DNA of 64,000 nt from Pandoraea aquatica. Lineage in GTDB: Bacteria; Pseudomonadota; Gammaproteobacteria; Burkholderiales; Burkholderiaceae. The position numbers and the translations under genes are program-made. Shown here piece by piece: positions 36,401 to 43,976 of this stretch. The DNA is taken from contig NZ_CABPSN010000005.1 in the NCBI RefSeq assembly GCF_902459565.1, positions 124,001 through 188,000 of the forward strand. Direction: 5' to 3'. The notes under the pieces were generated by a model. It ran no database searches. It was not told where the DNA came from and worked only from the letters and a program-made list of their open reading frames with translations. Each line of letters opens with the position of its first letter. The first letter of the stretch is position 1.

Positions 36401-36966
36401 TTCTGCATGAGCAGCTTGCTTTCGCGCTCTACCGGCCTGCGGGCCTTCACGGTGTCCTCGAGAAAGCCGGCGTGTTTCTTGATTTCCTGTTCCAGCCCGG
36501 TGAGCGCAGTCGCCATGGCGTTACGGTCCGACCCTGTCGCTGCCTGCATGGCAGTCTCGATGCTTGCTTTAAGCGCCGATAGCTCGCCTTTTTTCTTCAA
36601 TCCGTCGGCCGTCAGATATTTATTATCTATTTTTAGCGTTTCATCGAGCGTCGCACCCAACAATTCAAACAGATCTTTTATATCCGAGTGCTTTACGCCA
36701 TCAACAAGTGCAGCCGATGCCGCATCGATTTGCTCATGAATCTTCTGCGCAAATACCTCCGTCGCCCTGGCCGCACCAAGCTCCGGATCCAACGCGTCGA
36801 TTTGGTTGGACAGTACTGCTACACGAGCATCACGCTCACGCTCCCACTGCGATGCCGTTTGCGATACCGCATGGCCAGGCAGCGCCGCTGCCGTCACCAC
36901 TGCCGCAGCAGCGACACAAATCTTCGTCCGACGCAGGACATTCGACTTCGGGTGATTCTTTTGCAT
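33445..36966 (-). CDS. Autotransporter 2 (type V secreted passenger plus beta-barrel)
   Basis: This 1173-residue autotransporter has a signal peptide (to about residue 35), a charged helical start with DPELGAARATEVFAQKIHEQ, and a beta-rich passenger (GTLNVHQEIGGDGRLDITVG, GTGNLTLGGDQSG). A Thr-Asp-Pro repeat linker near residue 755-785 precedes the barrel, which runs to a terminal KYRF. The SGESLANNA segment, just before the barrel, is shared with autotransporter 1. The linker differs: Gly run in one, DPT repeats in the other. Promoter sequence upstream is AT-rich with a long dyad. The two genes are tandem paralogues; the barrels are closely similar and the passengers divergent. Confidence 0.9.
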   Translation of the reverse strand: MQKNHPKSNVLRRTKICVAAAAVVTAAALPGHAVSQTASQWERERDARVAVLSNQIDALDPELGAARATEVFAQKIHEQIDAASAALVDGVKHSDIKDLFELLGATLDETLKIDNKYLTADGLKKKGELSALKASIETAMQAATGSDRNAMATALTGLEQEIKKHAGFLEDTVKARRPVERESKLLMQKDARVRDVDSEAELNALKNTRQLDATTPGAAKHQDVLTWSDKNLTNFMGDDGVTDTHDVIGKDSILELTRRSGEESDAIAGTGGVRDIGTLHARRSANHDVRVDGGTLNVHQEIGGDGRLDITVGKGGKLYFADDGVGVSSDAGDVTLWAVRSEKGSPDGGAIEFGKRTSSGTAEIILKQGGSLHFAEGADAGISDIDIAQGASATLHAANAAAASIENSGTLTFEAGAQAGRADIVNTASGLTTFQDTDLQRAELVNLGRIQMDKTKGGSATLINGVDAQVDVLDSDLQQLGLANVGVVKLRGNTQANGARIEMLGGKLNIADIEAQAPGRKAEKTLSIGSLSGTGRIVTGDTKLVLGERNEDDIFDGQIVREDASSGAKADTLRRAAKSNTQASAATGSDVVKAGTGNLTLGGDQSGVASLRVEGGSVTAAHAKALGAGTVTVTERGAIKLASDVDGVGHIDNAGQIDLGTSKLAVNKYTSKAGAKLKSHVARVGADVASGAIQVSEDSDFTNTAIDVTVANDITLADVQDKLGVVSVAAGKTAKLGKVTIGSIVGGKAEDPTDPTTTTDPTDPTKPTDPTGPTDPSDPSGVITSQNVVQYLATDGNYSANEQAVLASVNGVTVGDLTSGRIGGKVLSEMALQTAGSDEQRRSASLLSGESLANNALAAQGATTAFQRGMQSRMLAGGAMFDDKTANGSNADSHGIAGWASFSGGNTSQRGDALSFDVRGIDGAIGVDKRIGNSTVVGASVGMGNQNSKAKGMPGESKINSVSVGLYGSHLNDANVFVGGGVSYTNHSVTTDRTVAARNASARLSGKTSGNTFGAFGEIGKRFDVAGFNVDPSIGLRFASTRLNAFDETNRDTAGGNDGLKVGAQSQTSARSVLGVRFSRDVINFDGGKVTPMLRLAYEHEFGNTQASLTNSLYGAPRAFSVKGAKLGRDVFTADLGVDVQLKKRLNVHVGGNVSVRQGESALGGGISAKYRF
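34630..34717 (-). repeat. Repetitive linker (DPT/GPT/KPT) in autotransporter 2
   Basis: This in-gene tract encodes repeated Asp-Pro-Thr and related tripeptides (DPTDPTTTTDPTDPTKP then TDPTGPTDPSDPSG). The degenerate 9-bp repeats could change length by slippage without breaking the frame. Confidence 0.75.
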
Positions 36967-37351
36967 TCGATAAATCTCTTTTTCAATTCACATTAAATAG
37001 CGAGTTGATTCGCTACCGCCACAACAGCGACACACCTGCCACCATCAAGGCTGTGAATTCTAGAGACGAACTATCGAAATCCTATCAGTCCGAATAATTT
37101 TTAGTACTTACCCCATAATTCAATCAGAATTTTCATTTGGGATCATTCTTATAATATTCATTTAAATAATTTCCGAATCATCCCAAAATAATAGTTATAA
37201 CACTTCTTATTTCCTTAAAAGCGTTGACGCGTGCAGCGCGCGCACAACGGTGTGACGGCGCCTTTCAGTCGCATCCCATGAGTGAATTTCGTGTAGCTCC
37301 ACGTCGCAGGAGCCCGTCAGAAGCGTATGGGGCCACTTCTCAGAGAACCAT
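36967..37351. other. AT-rich upstream region of autotransporter 2
   Basis: This 385-bp stretch is the most AT-rich in the window (37080-37210). It holds no gene. A 13-bp inverted repeat (37136-37148 and 37175-37187, one mismatch) encloses a TATAAT-like sequence and suggests an operator. Confidence 0.65.
37136..37187. promoter_or_regulatory. 13-bp inverted repeat around AT-rich core
   Basis: TTTGGGATCATTC at 37136-37148 is mirrored by GAATCATCCCAAA at 37175-37187 with one mismatch. The 26-nt centre is almost all A/T and includes TATAAT. It lies 170-220 bp upstream of autotransporter 2, so it is likely a regulatory site. Confidence 0.6.
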
Positions 37352-37390
37352 AAAAAAACCCGCCGCGCCCTTTCAGGCACGACGGGTTTT
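37352..37390 (-). terminator. Terminator of nrdR
   Basis: The stem is almost the same as the one at 33360-33396 (AAACCCG-C-CG...CGACGGGTTT), followed on the minus strand by seven T's. It lies 83 bp downstream of the nrdR stop. Confidence 0.9.
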
Positions 37391-37473
37391 TCGTCATTCA
37401 TTCGACCGGTGGTGTGTCACCCACCTAAGTCTTTCCGGCAATCATCGACGCAGGTAGCGTACGCCGCCCGAGT

Positions 37474-37956
37474 TCAGGCCACCGGCTTGCGCTTGGGCTT
37501 GACGTCCGGGCTGTCGATTTCCTCAAGGACATCGCGGAATTCTGCGATGTCTTCGAAGCTTCGATAGACCGACGCGAAGCGGATGTACGCGATCTTGTCC
37601 AACCGCTTCAACTCGCGCATCACCAGTTCGCCAATGCGCTGGCTGATCACTTCACGCTCCGCACCGGCCAGCAGCTTGTACTCGATGCGCGCAATCGCGG
37701 CATCCATCGCTTCGGCGCTCACAGGGCGCTTGCGAATCGCCAACTGCATACTGGCACGCACTTTCGCACGGTCGTACTCGGCGCGGCTGCCGTCTTTCTT
37801 GACGACGACCGGCATGGCGAGTTCGACACGCTCGTAAGTCGTGAAGCGTTTGTCACACGACGGGCATTTCCGACGCCGCCGGATGGCGGCGCCGTCTTCC
37901 GCTTCACGCGAGTCGATGACCTGCGTGTCGTCGTGCCGGCAGAACGGGCAGCGCAT
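37474..37956 (-). CDS. nrdR: Transcriptional repressor NrdR
   Basis: This 160-residue repressor of ribonucleotide reductase genes has an N-terminal zinc ribbon with Cys3, Cys6, Cys31 and Cys34 (MRCPFC and KCPSCDKRF). The ATP-cone domain follows ([20 protein letters not shown], with [11 protein letters not shown]). It senses dATP/ATP and binds NrdR boxes. It lies 17 bp downstream of glyA, an arrangement frequent in Burkholderia relatives, and is followed by a terminator. Confidence 0.97.
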   Translation of the reverse strand: MRCPFCRHDDTQVIDSREAEDGAAIRRRRKCPSCDKRFTTYERVELAMPVVVKKDGSRAEYDRAKVRASMQLAIRKRPVSAEAMDAAIARIEYKLLAGAEREVISQRIGELVMRELKRLDKIAYIRFASVYRSFEDIAEFRDVLEEIDSPDVKPKRKPVA

Positions 37957-37973
37957 GCGTGCGACGCCGTGGC

Positions 37974-39221
37974 TTAGCCGTAGACCGGGAAACGCTTGGT
38001 CAACTCAGCCACTTGTGCGCGCACGCGGGCCAGGTTTTCAGCGTCTTCCGGGTTGTCCAGCACGTCGGCGATCAGGTTGCCGACCAGCTCGGCTTCGGCT
38101 TCCTTGAAACCACGCGTGGTCATGGCCGGCGAGCCCAGACGAACACCGCTCGTCACGAACGGCTTTTCCGGATCGTTCGGAATGGCGTTCTTGTTGACGG
38201 TGATGTGCGCTTCGCCCAGCGCGGCTTCGGCAGCCTTACCGGTGATGTTCTTGGCGCGCAGGTCGACCAGCATGACGTGCGATTCGGTACGACCCGACAC
38301 GATACGCAGACCACGCTTGACCAGCGTCTCGGCCATCACGCGTGCGTTCTTCGCGACTTGCTGTTGGTATTCCTTGAATTCCGGCGTGGCGGCTTCCTTG
38401 AACGCGACGGCCTTGCCGGCGATCACGTGCATGAGCGGGCCACCTTGAATGCCCGGGAAGATGGCCGAGTTGATCGGCTTCTCGAATTCCGCCTTCATCA
38501 GGATCACGCCGCCGCGCGGGCCGCGCAGGCTCTTGTGCGTGGTCGTGGTGACGAAGTCGGCGTGCGGCACCGGGTTCGGGTACACACCTGCGGCGATCAG
38601 ACCGGCGTAGTGCGCCATGTCGACCATGAAATAAGCGCCGACCGACTTGGCGATCTTGGCCATGCGCTCGAAATCGATCTTCAGCGCGAAGGCCGAGGCA
38701 CCTGCCACGATCATCTTCGGCTTGTGTTGTTGCGCCAGCTTTTCAGCGGCGTCGTAATCGATGTCTTCGGCTTCGTTCAGGCCGTAGCTCACGACGTTGA
38801 ACCACTTGCCCGACATGTTGACCGGCGAACCGTGCGTGAGGTGACCGCCGTGGGCGAGGCTCATGCCCATGATCGTGTCGCCCGGCTTGAGCATGGCGAA
38901 GTACACGCCCTGGTTAGCCTGCGAGCCCGAGTTCGGCTGCACGTTGGCGGCTTCTGCGCCGAACAGCGCCTTCACGCGGTCGATCGCCAGTTGTTCGACG
39001 ACGTCGACATACTCGCAACCGCCGTAATAGCGCTTGCCCGGATAACCTTCCGCATACTTGTTGGTCAGCTGCGAACCCTGCGCTTCCATCACGGCCGGGC
39101 TGGTGTAGTTTTCCGACGCGATCAGTTCGATGTGATCTTCCTGACGCTGGTTTTCTTTCTGAATCGCGGCCCAGACGTCGGGATCGACGGAGGCAACGGT
39201 AGATTTCGATTTGTCGAACAT
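37974..39221 (-). CDS. glyA: Serine hydroxymethyltransferase
   Basis: GlyA (415 aa) converts serine and tetrahydrofolate to glycine and 5,10-methylene-THF, using PLP. The PLP-binding lysine is Lys230 in [14 protein letters not shown]. Other blocks are [13 protein letters not shown] and [15 protein letters not shown]. The ATG at 39221 gives the usual start ([10 protein letters not shown]). The mRNA leader contains a ZTP riboswitch, which ties expression to one-carbon/purine status. The gene is cotranscribed with nrdR. Confidence 0.98.
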   Translation of the reverse strand: MFDKSKSTVASVDPDVWAAIQKENQRQEDHIELIASENYTSPAVMEAQGSQLTNKYAEGYPGKRYYGGCEYVDVVEQLAIDRVKALFGAEAANVQPNSGSQANQGVYFAMLKPGDTIMGMSLAHGGHLTHGSPVNMSGKWFNVVSYGLNEAEDIDYDAAEKLAQQHKPKMIVAGASAFALKIDFERMAKIAKSVGAYFMVDMAHYAGLIAAGVYPNPVPHADFVTTTTHKSLRGPRGGVILMKAEFEKPINSAIFPGIQGGPLMHVIAGKAVAFKEAATPEFKEYQQQVAKNARVMAETLVKRGLRIVSGRTESHVMLVDLRAKNITGKAAEAALGEAHITVNKNAIPNDPEKPFVTSGVRLGSPAMTTRGFKEAEAELVGNLIADVLDNPEDAENLARVRAQVAELTKRFPVYG

Positions 39222-39303
39222 GGCGGTTCCGTTGAGTTGAACAGATTTTCCGGGAGGGGATGCTGCGGCGCGCCTTCCTTTGTGCTTCGGAAGACGATAG
39301 ACA

Positions 39304-39330
39304 GGGCAGCACCAACCATCACGGCTGCCC
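39304..39330 (-). promoter_or_regulatory. Alternative hairpin after ZTP aptamer
   Basis: GGGCAGC and GCTGCCC (minus strand) can pair over a 13-nt loop. The left arm is the same GGGCAGC that closes the aptamer's last stem, so the two structures exclude each other, as expected of an expression platform. There is no U-run, so it may act on translation or through a nearby transcription pause. Confidence 0.55.
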
Positions 39331-39423
39331 AGGCGAACGGCAAATAAGACCCCGGCGCTTCCCGGTGGGTTGCTCCACCTCGGGCACACAAGGGTGTGGG
39401 CCCTAATCGCCAGTCACGCGGGG
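39325..39423 (-). ncRNA. ZTP (pfl) riboswitch upstream of glyA
   Basis: On the minus strand, about 100-200 nt upstream of glyA, the sequence has the invariant pfl/ZTP elements. The 5' block reads GCGTGACTGGCG. Then come a GGTGG/CCACC stem with GGGAAGCGCCGGGG, which pairs with CCCCG at the 5' end, and the 3' block CGCCTGGGCAG. Known ZTP riboswitches sense 5-aminoimidazole-4-carboxamide ribotide (ZMP/ZTP) and often control glyA and folate genes. Assignment is by motif reading; a covariance search would settle it. Confidence 0.9.
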
Positions 39424-39458
39424 TTTGTGGCGTCGATAGTTTACGCGAGCTTGGGACG

Positions 39459-40478
39459 TTAGGCAACTGACCCGGAGACACGCACCACCACCTTGCCGAA
39501 CGCCCCACGGCGCAAGTGCGACAGCGCCTCGGCGGCATCGGCAAATTCGTAGACGGCGTCCACGACCGGCGTAATACCGTGGCGGTCGATCATCGCACCG
39601 AGCGCCTCCAGCCCCTGCCGGTGCCCCACCCCGATGCCCTGCACATGTGCCCGCTTGAGCAGCACCGGGTACACCGGGATTTGCAGGAAATCCCCGCCCA
39701 GCGTGCCAATCACCGAAACCTTGCCGTTGGGCGCGAGCGCCGCCATCGTCTCGCGCATGTCGCCGCCGGCCAGCTCCAGCACCTGCTCAACGCCCCGCCC
39801 TTCGGTCAGTCGACGGACTTCGTCCGCCCAACCTTCCCGACGTTGGACACCGTGCGTCACCCCCAGCGCCGCCGCGCGCGCCAGCTTTTCCTCGCTACCG
39901 CTCACGACGATGGCCTTGGCCCCATGCGCCAGCGCCAATTGCGCACCGAACAAGGCCACACCGCCGGTGCCAATCGACAGCACCGTCTCGCCGGGCGCGA
40001 GCTGACGGCCAGTCCCGAACAGCGCAAACCAGGCGGTGAGTCCGGCACACGTCAACGTCGACGCTGCCACGTCGTCCAGCGTGGACGGGGCACGCACCAG
40101 CGCCGCCTCGTCGAACACGGCGTACTCCCGAAGCACACCCTGCAAGGTGCCACCGAAGATCTGCAAACCAGCCGGGGCCTGTTCCCCCTCGCTCCAGCGA
40201 TCCCAGAACGTGTTGACGACGCGCTCGCCGACGCGCACGCGCGTCACGCCATCGCCCACGGCCACGACTTCCCCCGCCATGTCCGAACCGGGCACGAACG
40301 GGAACGTCACCGGCAACCCCATGCCGGTGTCGATCATGAGGGCATCGCGATAGTTGAGCGACACCGCGCTCACTTTCACGAGCACTTCACCGGGACCGGG
40401 CGTTGGCACGTCCACGGTCGCCATTGCGAGCGAAGCTTCGCCCAGCGTCGTCATTTGCCATTGCTGCATCGTTGTCAT
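39459..40478 (-). CDS. NAD(P)-dependent quinone oxidoreductase-like MDR protein
   Basis: This 339-residue medium-chain dehydrogenase/reductase has the GroES-like N-terminus (MQQWQMTTLGEASLAMATVD, VSLNYRDALMIDTG) and a Rossmann domain (VLSIGTGGVALFGAQLALAHG). It lacks the structural-zinc Cys cluster, which fits a quinone-oxidoreductase (crotonase-free NADPH) subgroup. ATG 40478 follows GAGGA. It is divergent from the LysR gene at 40599, which may regulate it. Confidence 0.85.
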   Translation of the reverse strand: MTTMQQWQMTTLGEASLAMATVDVPTPGPGEVLVKVSAVSLNYRDALMIDTGMGLPVTFPFVPGSDMAGEVVAVGDGVTRVRVGERVVNTFWDRWSEGEQAPAGLQIFGGTLQGVLREYAVFDEAALVRAPSTLDDVAASTLTCAGLTAWFALFGTGRQLAPGETVLSIGTGGVALFGAQLALAHGAKAIVVSGSEEKLARAAALGVTHGVQRREGWADEVRRLTEGRGVEQVLELAGGDMRETMAALAPNGKVSVIGTLGGDFLQIPVYPVLLKRAHVQGIGVGHRQGLEALGAMIDRHGITPVVDAVYEFADAAEALSHLRRGAFGKVVVRVSGSVA

Positions 40479-40598
40479 TGCCAATTTCCTCGTCGACGTT
40501 CTCAAAACGGATATCCCGGCAAGCCGGGTGGACAAGGATTAGCTTATTGGAGAATACTTCGCAGCAGTGATGGCGATTTCTCCACTGATTGGCGACTC

Positions 40599-41531
40599 AT
40601 GAGAACCAATGAGACTTACACGCCCGACCGGCTTTCGGGCATCTCGGCGTTCGTTGCGGCGGTCGATGCCGGGAGCTTTGCAGGCGCGGCCGAACGGCTG
40701 CATCTCACGCGCTCGGCCGTCGCCAAACGCATCGCCCGGCTGGAGACGCGACTGGGCGTACGTCTGTTTCACCGCACCACCCGCAGCCAGCATCTGACCG
40801 GCGAAGGCCAGACGTTCTATCAACGTTGCACGAAGGTGCTGACGGAATTGTCCGAGGCGGAAGACGAACTGAGCGCCGGTTCGCAGACCCCCATGGGCAA
40901 GCTGCGCGTGACGATGCCCGTGCACATCGGTCGGCAGTGCATCGCGCCGGTCTTGCTGACGCTGGCGAAGACGCATCCTCAGTTGCGTCTGGAGATGGCG
41001 TTCAGCGACAGCCGCATCGATCTGGTAGAGGAAGGCTACGATCTGGCCGTGCGCAGCGGGCGGCTCGACGATACGCCCGGACTCAAGGCGCGCTCGCTCG
41101 GCGAGCAAACGATGATGTTGTGCGCGTCGCCTGCCTATCTGGCGACATACGGCACTCCACAGACGGTCGACGATCTCGCCGATCACGAATGTCTGATGTA
41201 CGGACGCGCAGGCAATCTGTATCGATGGCCCACGCCGATGATGCCCGCCGACGGCCCCCATCGCTCGCCGCGCTTCATCCTCGACGATCTGATCGCACTC
41301 GTGGAAGCCGCTGAGCAGGGGCTCGGCGTCGCTTGCATGCCGCACTGGGTCATCATGCGTTCGATCGCCGACGGCACGCTCGTGCGCTTGCTGCCGCAGA
41401 TTCGCGTGCCGGGCACGCCGTTGCATCTGGTCTGGCCCGACACGCGTCATCCGTCTCCCAAGCTGCGCGCTGCGATCGATGCGCTGGTGAGCGCCGCACC
41501 GGCATTGCTCGGGATGCCACCAACGGCGTGA
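40599..41531 (+). CDS. LysR-family regulator
   Basis: This 310-residue LysR regulator has an N-terminal HTH (LSGISAFVAAVDAGSFAGAA, then ERLHLTRSAVAKRIARLETR), followed by an effector domain with RLEMAFSDSRIDLVEEGYDL. The true start is ATG 40599; the open frame extends far upstream only as the antisense of the MDR gene. It is divergent from that gene with 120 bp between, so it likely controls it. Confidence 0.9.
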   Translation: MRTNETYTPDRLSGISAFVAAVDAGSFAGAAERLHLTRSAVAKRIARLETRLGVRLFHRTTRSQHLTGEGQTFYQRCTKVLTELSEAEDELSAGSQTPMGKLRVTMPVHIGRQCIAPVLLTLAKTHPQLRLEMAFSDSRIDLVEEGYDLAVRSGRLDDTPGLKARSLGEQTMMLCASPAYLATYGTPQTVDDLADHECLMYGRAGNLYRWPTPMMPADGPHRSPRFILDDLIALVEAAEQGLGVACMPHWVIMRSIADGTLVRLLPQIRVPGTPLHLVWPDTRHPSPKLRAAIDALVSAAPALLGMPPTA

Positions 41532-41580
41532 TGATCAAACGACGCTCAGACGACGAAGCGTCTGACGTCAGCATCGACGA

Positions 41581-43020
41581 TCAACGCTGCCCCGTACACA
41601 GAAACGGCTCTTGCTGAGCGTCGACCGCCTTGGCACGCGTGGCATACATATGCGCCCAGGTTTGCGCGGCCCAGGTGCCGCCGAGGCATTCCACCAGGTG
41701 ATCGCGACGCGCAAGCAGCCGGTTCACGAGCGCCTCCGGTTCACATATGGCTGCGACGTCAGGAAACACGCCGCCCGCCGCGTCCCCGTCCTTCGCCACC
41801 TCGTAGACACTTTGCGCCCACGGCCGAATGTCAGGCGCGGAAATCCGGCCCAGCCGGTAAGCCATTTCAGCCGCCAGCGCGCGTACGCTAACCGGGTTCT
41901 TCAATGCGTCGTGCACTGACTTGTTTGACGCACCGGACGTGAGTCCTCTCAGGCGACGAACAAATGGCGCGTACTGATCGCCGTACGGAAATTGCGAGAG
42001 GTCGGTGAGCGAATTTTCGGCGAGCGCGGTGCTGAAGTCCGCCGCGTCTCGCCGGAATGTCGACGTCAGCGCAGGCAGCGAAGGCACGGCATTGCGCTGA
42101 CTGACCGCCACGTCGTAGCTCTGGTCTTTGGTCAGGCCTTGAAAGCCCAGGTGAAGGCACGCGTCGAAGTCGAGCGACATCGCATACGGCAGGTCGTTCT
42201 TGTCGCGCCAGACACCGATGTTCTCCATGAAGACGTTGCACAGATCCCAGTTGCCGAGCCAGAGTGCCGCGATGTAGTGACGTTCGAGCGCGCATTGATA
42301 GACGTCCGGCAACGCGTGACACAGTTGATGGCGCATGGCGTTGCGACGTGCCAATGCGTCTGCATACCCCTTCGCCGCCTCACCGCTCAGCGCGTGAAAC
42401 GGCACACCGCCGGACGTCACCAGTCCCGCCATCTGCCGCCTCGCCGCGCTCGCTTCGTTCCTCACCACTTGCAGCCGAGACACGTCGGGCCGGTCGGCAC
42501 CGGTTGTCCCTTCGAGAACACGCCACGCATCGTCGCTCTCCAGCCAGTCGCCGAGATCCTGATATCGGGACAGAAACGTCGTTGCCAGATAGACCCGCGC
42601 CGGGTCGTGCGTCCCGTCGAACGCTTGCGAGCACCCACGCACCAGCACGGCGGTCGGTGTCGCGAGTCCCACAGCGCCAAAGAGGCGTGACGCCAGCCAT
42701 GCCTGCGCGGCATGCCCCGCGCTCGGGCACGCTTTGATGACGTACTGAGGCATATCTGCATGCGGCGTGAGCGACATGCGTATAGCCGACCCGGTGCTGC
42801 CCATCGGCGCGGCATCGGTCACGCGCGTGGCGTTGGAGAAATCGTAAGGACCGATGTCCGGCAAGGACGCACCGCTGCCGTCGTGCCCGATGACCGCACC
42901 GAAGATGCCCAACGGACCGGCTTCCGGCAACAAGGCTGCGTGCCCGGAGGCGTCGCCTGTCAACCCGTCGTGCCGGCCGTGGTTGATGTCACTGTGAACG
43001 AGGAAAGTGTTGATCTGCAT
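41581..43020 (-). CDS. Unrecognised protein with kinase-like motifs
   Basis: I do not recognise this 479-residue protein as a named family. Its internal pattern resembles an atypical protein/lipid-kinase fold. It has a beta strand with Lys96 (QYVIKACPS), a helix after it, and a hinge (VYLATTFLSRY). A GNWDLCN loop (256-262) is like the catalytic Asp-x4-Asn of HipA/PI-kinase folds. A late MSLDFDA (Asp284) resembles a metal-binding DFG. No signal peptide or membrane segment is seen. GGGAG supports ATG 43020. It is flanked by a LysR gene and a DJ-1/PfpI gene, with no visible pathway link. It could be a signalling or effector kinase. Confidence 0.55.
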   Translation of the reverse strand: MQINTFLVHSDINHGRHDGLTGDASGHAALLPEAGPLGIFGAVIGHDGSGASLPDIGPYDFSNATRVTDAAPMGSTGSAIRMSLTPHADMPQYVIKACPSAGHAAQAWLASRLFGAVGLATPTAVLVRGCSQAFDGTHDPARVYLATTFLSRYQDLGDWLESDDAWRVLEGTTGADRPDVSRLQVVRNEASAARRQMAGLVTSGGVPFHALSGEAAKGYADALARRNAMRHQLCHALPDVYQCALERHYIAALWLGNWDLCNVFMENIGVWRDKNDLPYAMSLDFDACLHLGFQGLTKDQSYDVAVSQRNAVPSLPALTSTFRRDAADFSTALAENSLTDLSQFPYGDQYAPFVRRLRGLTSGASNKSVHDALKNPVSVRALAAEMAYRLGRISAPDIRPWAQSVYEVAKDGDAAGGVFPDVAAICEPEALVNRLLARRDHLVECLGGTWAAQTWAHMYATRAKAVDAQQEPFLCTGQR

Positions 43021-43228
43021 CGCGACGCTCCCTGGTCGTGGCAGGGGGGCCGCTACGTGTGCGGACGCCGGCCTCCCGGTTGAGACCGGCAATCTTGCTG
43101 CGGCGTCGCGCGTCCAGCTTTCGAAAATGAGGCAAGATCGGACGAATCCGCCGCGCGTCTGCGGCAAGGACCGCAGTGGCGGCGGCGTCCGGTGGCGGGT
43201 CTTACTTTACCTCCGCCCTACGTCGGCT

Positions 43229-43810
43229 TTACAGCTCGATTTTCGTGCCGAGCACGGCGAGGAACTGCGCGATCCACGCAGGGTGCGCGGGCCAGGCCGG
43301 GGCGGTGACGAGTTTGCCGTCGGTATGGGCGTCGTCGATGGCGATCTCCATGTACTTTCCGCCTGCCAGACGCACTTCCGGCGCGCACGCCGGATACGCC
43401 GAACACTCGCGCCCTTCGATCACACCGGCGGCCGCCAGCAATTGCGCGCCGTGACAGATCGCGGCAATCGGCTTGTCGTTCTCGGCAAAGTGACGCACGG
43501 CGGCGAGGACTTGTTCGTTCAGCCGCAAGTACTCGGGTGCACGTCCGCCAGGAATCACCAGCGCGTCGAAATCGGCGGGCGAGAGGCCGTCAAATGTGGC
43601 GTTGAGGGTGAAGTCGTGACCGCGCTTCTCGCTGTAGGTCTGATCACCTTCGAAATCGTGAATCGCGGTGCGCACCTTGTCGCCCGCCTTCTTGCCAGGG
43701 CAGACGACCTCCACGCGATGCCCAACGGCCATCAGCGCCTGCACCGGCACCATCAGCTCGTAGTCTTCGACGTAGTCGCCCGCCAACACCAGAATCCGCT
43801 TCTTGCCCAT
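43229..43810 (-). CDS. DJ-1/PfpI family protein
   Basis: This 193-residue DJ-1/PfpI-superfamily protein has the reactive Cys119 in [10 protein letters not shown] (nucleophile elbow) and a buried Glu16 ([10 protein letters not shown]), as in the YhbO/PfpI group. Other motifs are [13 protein letters not shown] and [19 protein letters not shown]. Members include glyoxalase III/deglycase-like and protease-like proteins; activity is not fixed by sequence. It lies upstream of nothing functionally linked; its left neighbour is convergent in no pathway sense. Confidence 0.9.
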   Translation of the reverse strand: MGKKRILVLAGDYVEDYELMVPVQALMAVGHRVEVVCPGKKAGDKVRTAIHDFEGDQTYSEKRGHDFTLNATFDGLSPADFDALVIPGGRAPEYLRLNEQVLAAVRHFAENDKPIAAICHGAQLLAAAGVIEGRECSAYPACAPEVRLAGGKYMEIAIDDAHTDGKLVTAPAWPAHPAWIAQFLAVLGTKIEL

Positions 43811-43909
43811 GTGACTCTCCGTTCAGAGAAAAAATGGAAGGGAAACAGCCCCTCCATGTTACTCAATTCCGGTGACGCACTTGAGACAGCATTGGACAAC
43901 CTCGGGACG

Positions 43910-43938
43910 AAAAAAAACCGCGTGACGAAGCACGCGGT
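43910..43938 (-). terminator. Terminator of boxCBA
   Basis: ACCGCGTG and CACGCGGT form an 8-bp stem around six bases. On the minus strand eight T's follow. It sits 39 bp after the boxA stop. Confidence 0.92.
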
Positions 43939-43976
43939 GTTAAGTCGGCGCAGAACGCCGTCGGTCAATCGATTCG

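Noticed and set aside
39516-40598. Long upstream extension of the LysR frame at 40599
   Set aside because: It is the antisense of the MDR gene, with Arg/His-rich shadow translation and no LysR content.
41546-41565. TCAGACG/CGTCTGA hairpin between LysR and the kinase-like gene
   Set aside because: Only 7 bp, no U-run on either strand; not enough to call a terminator.
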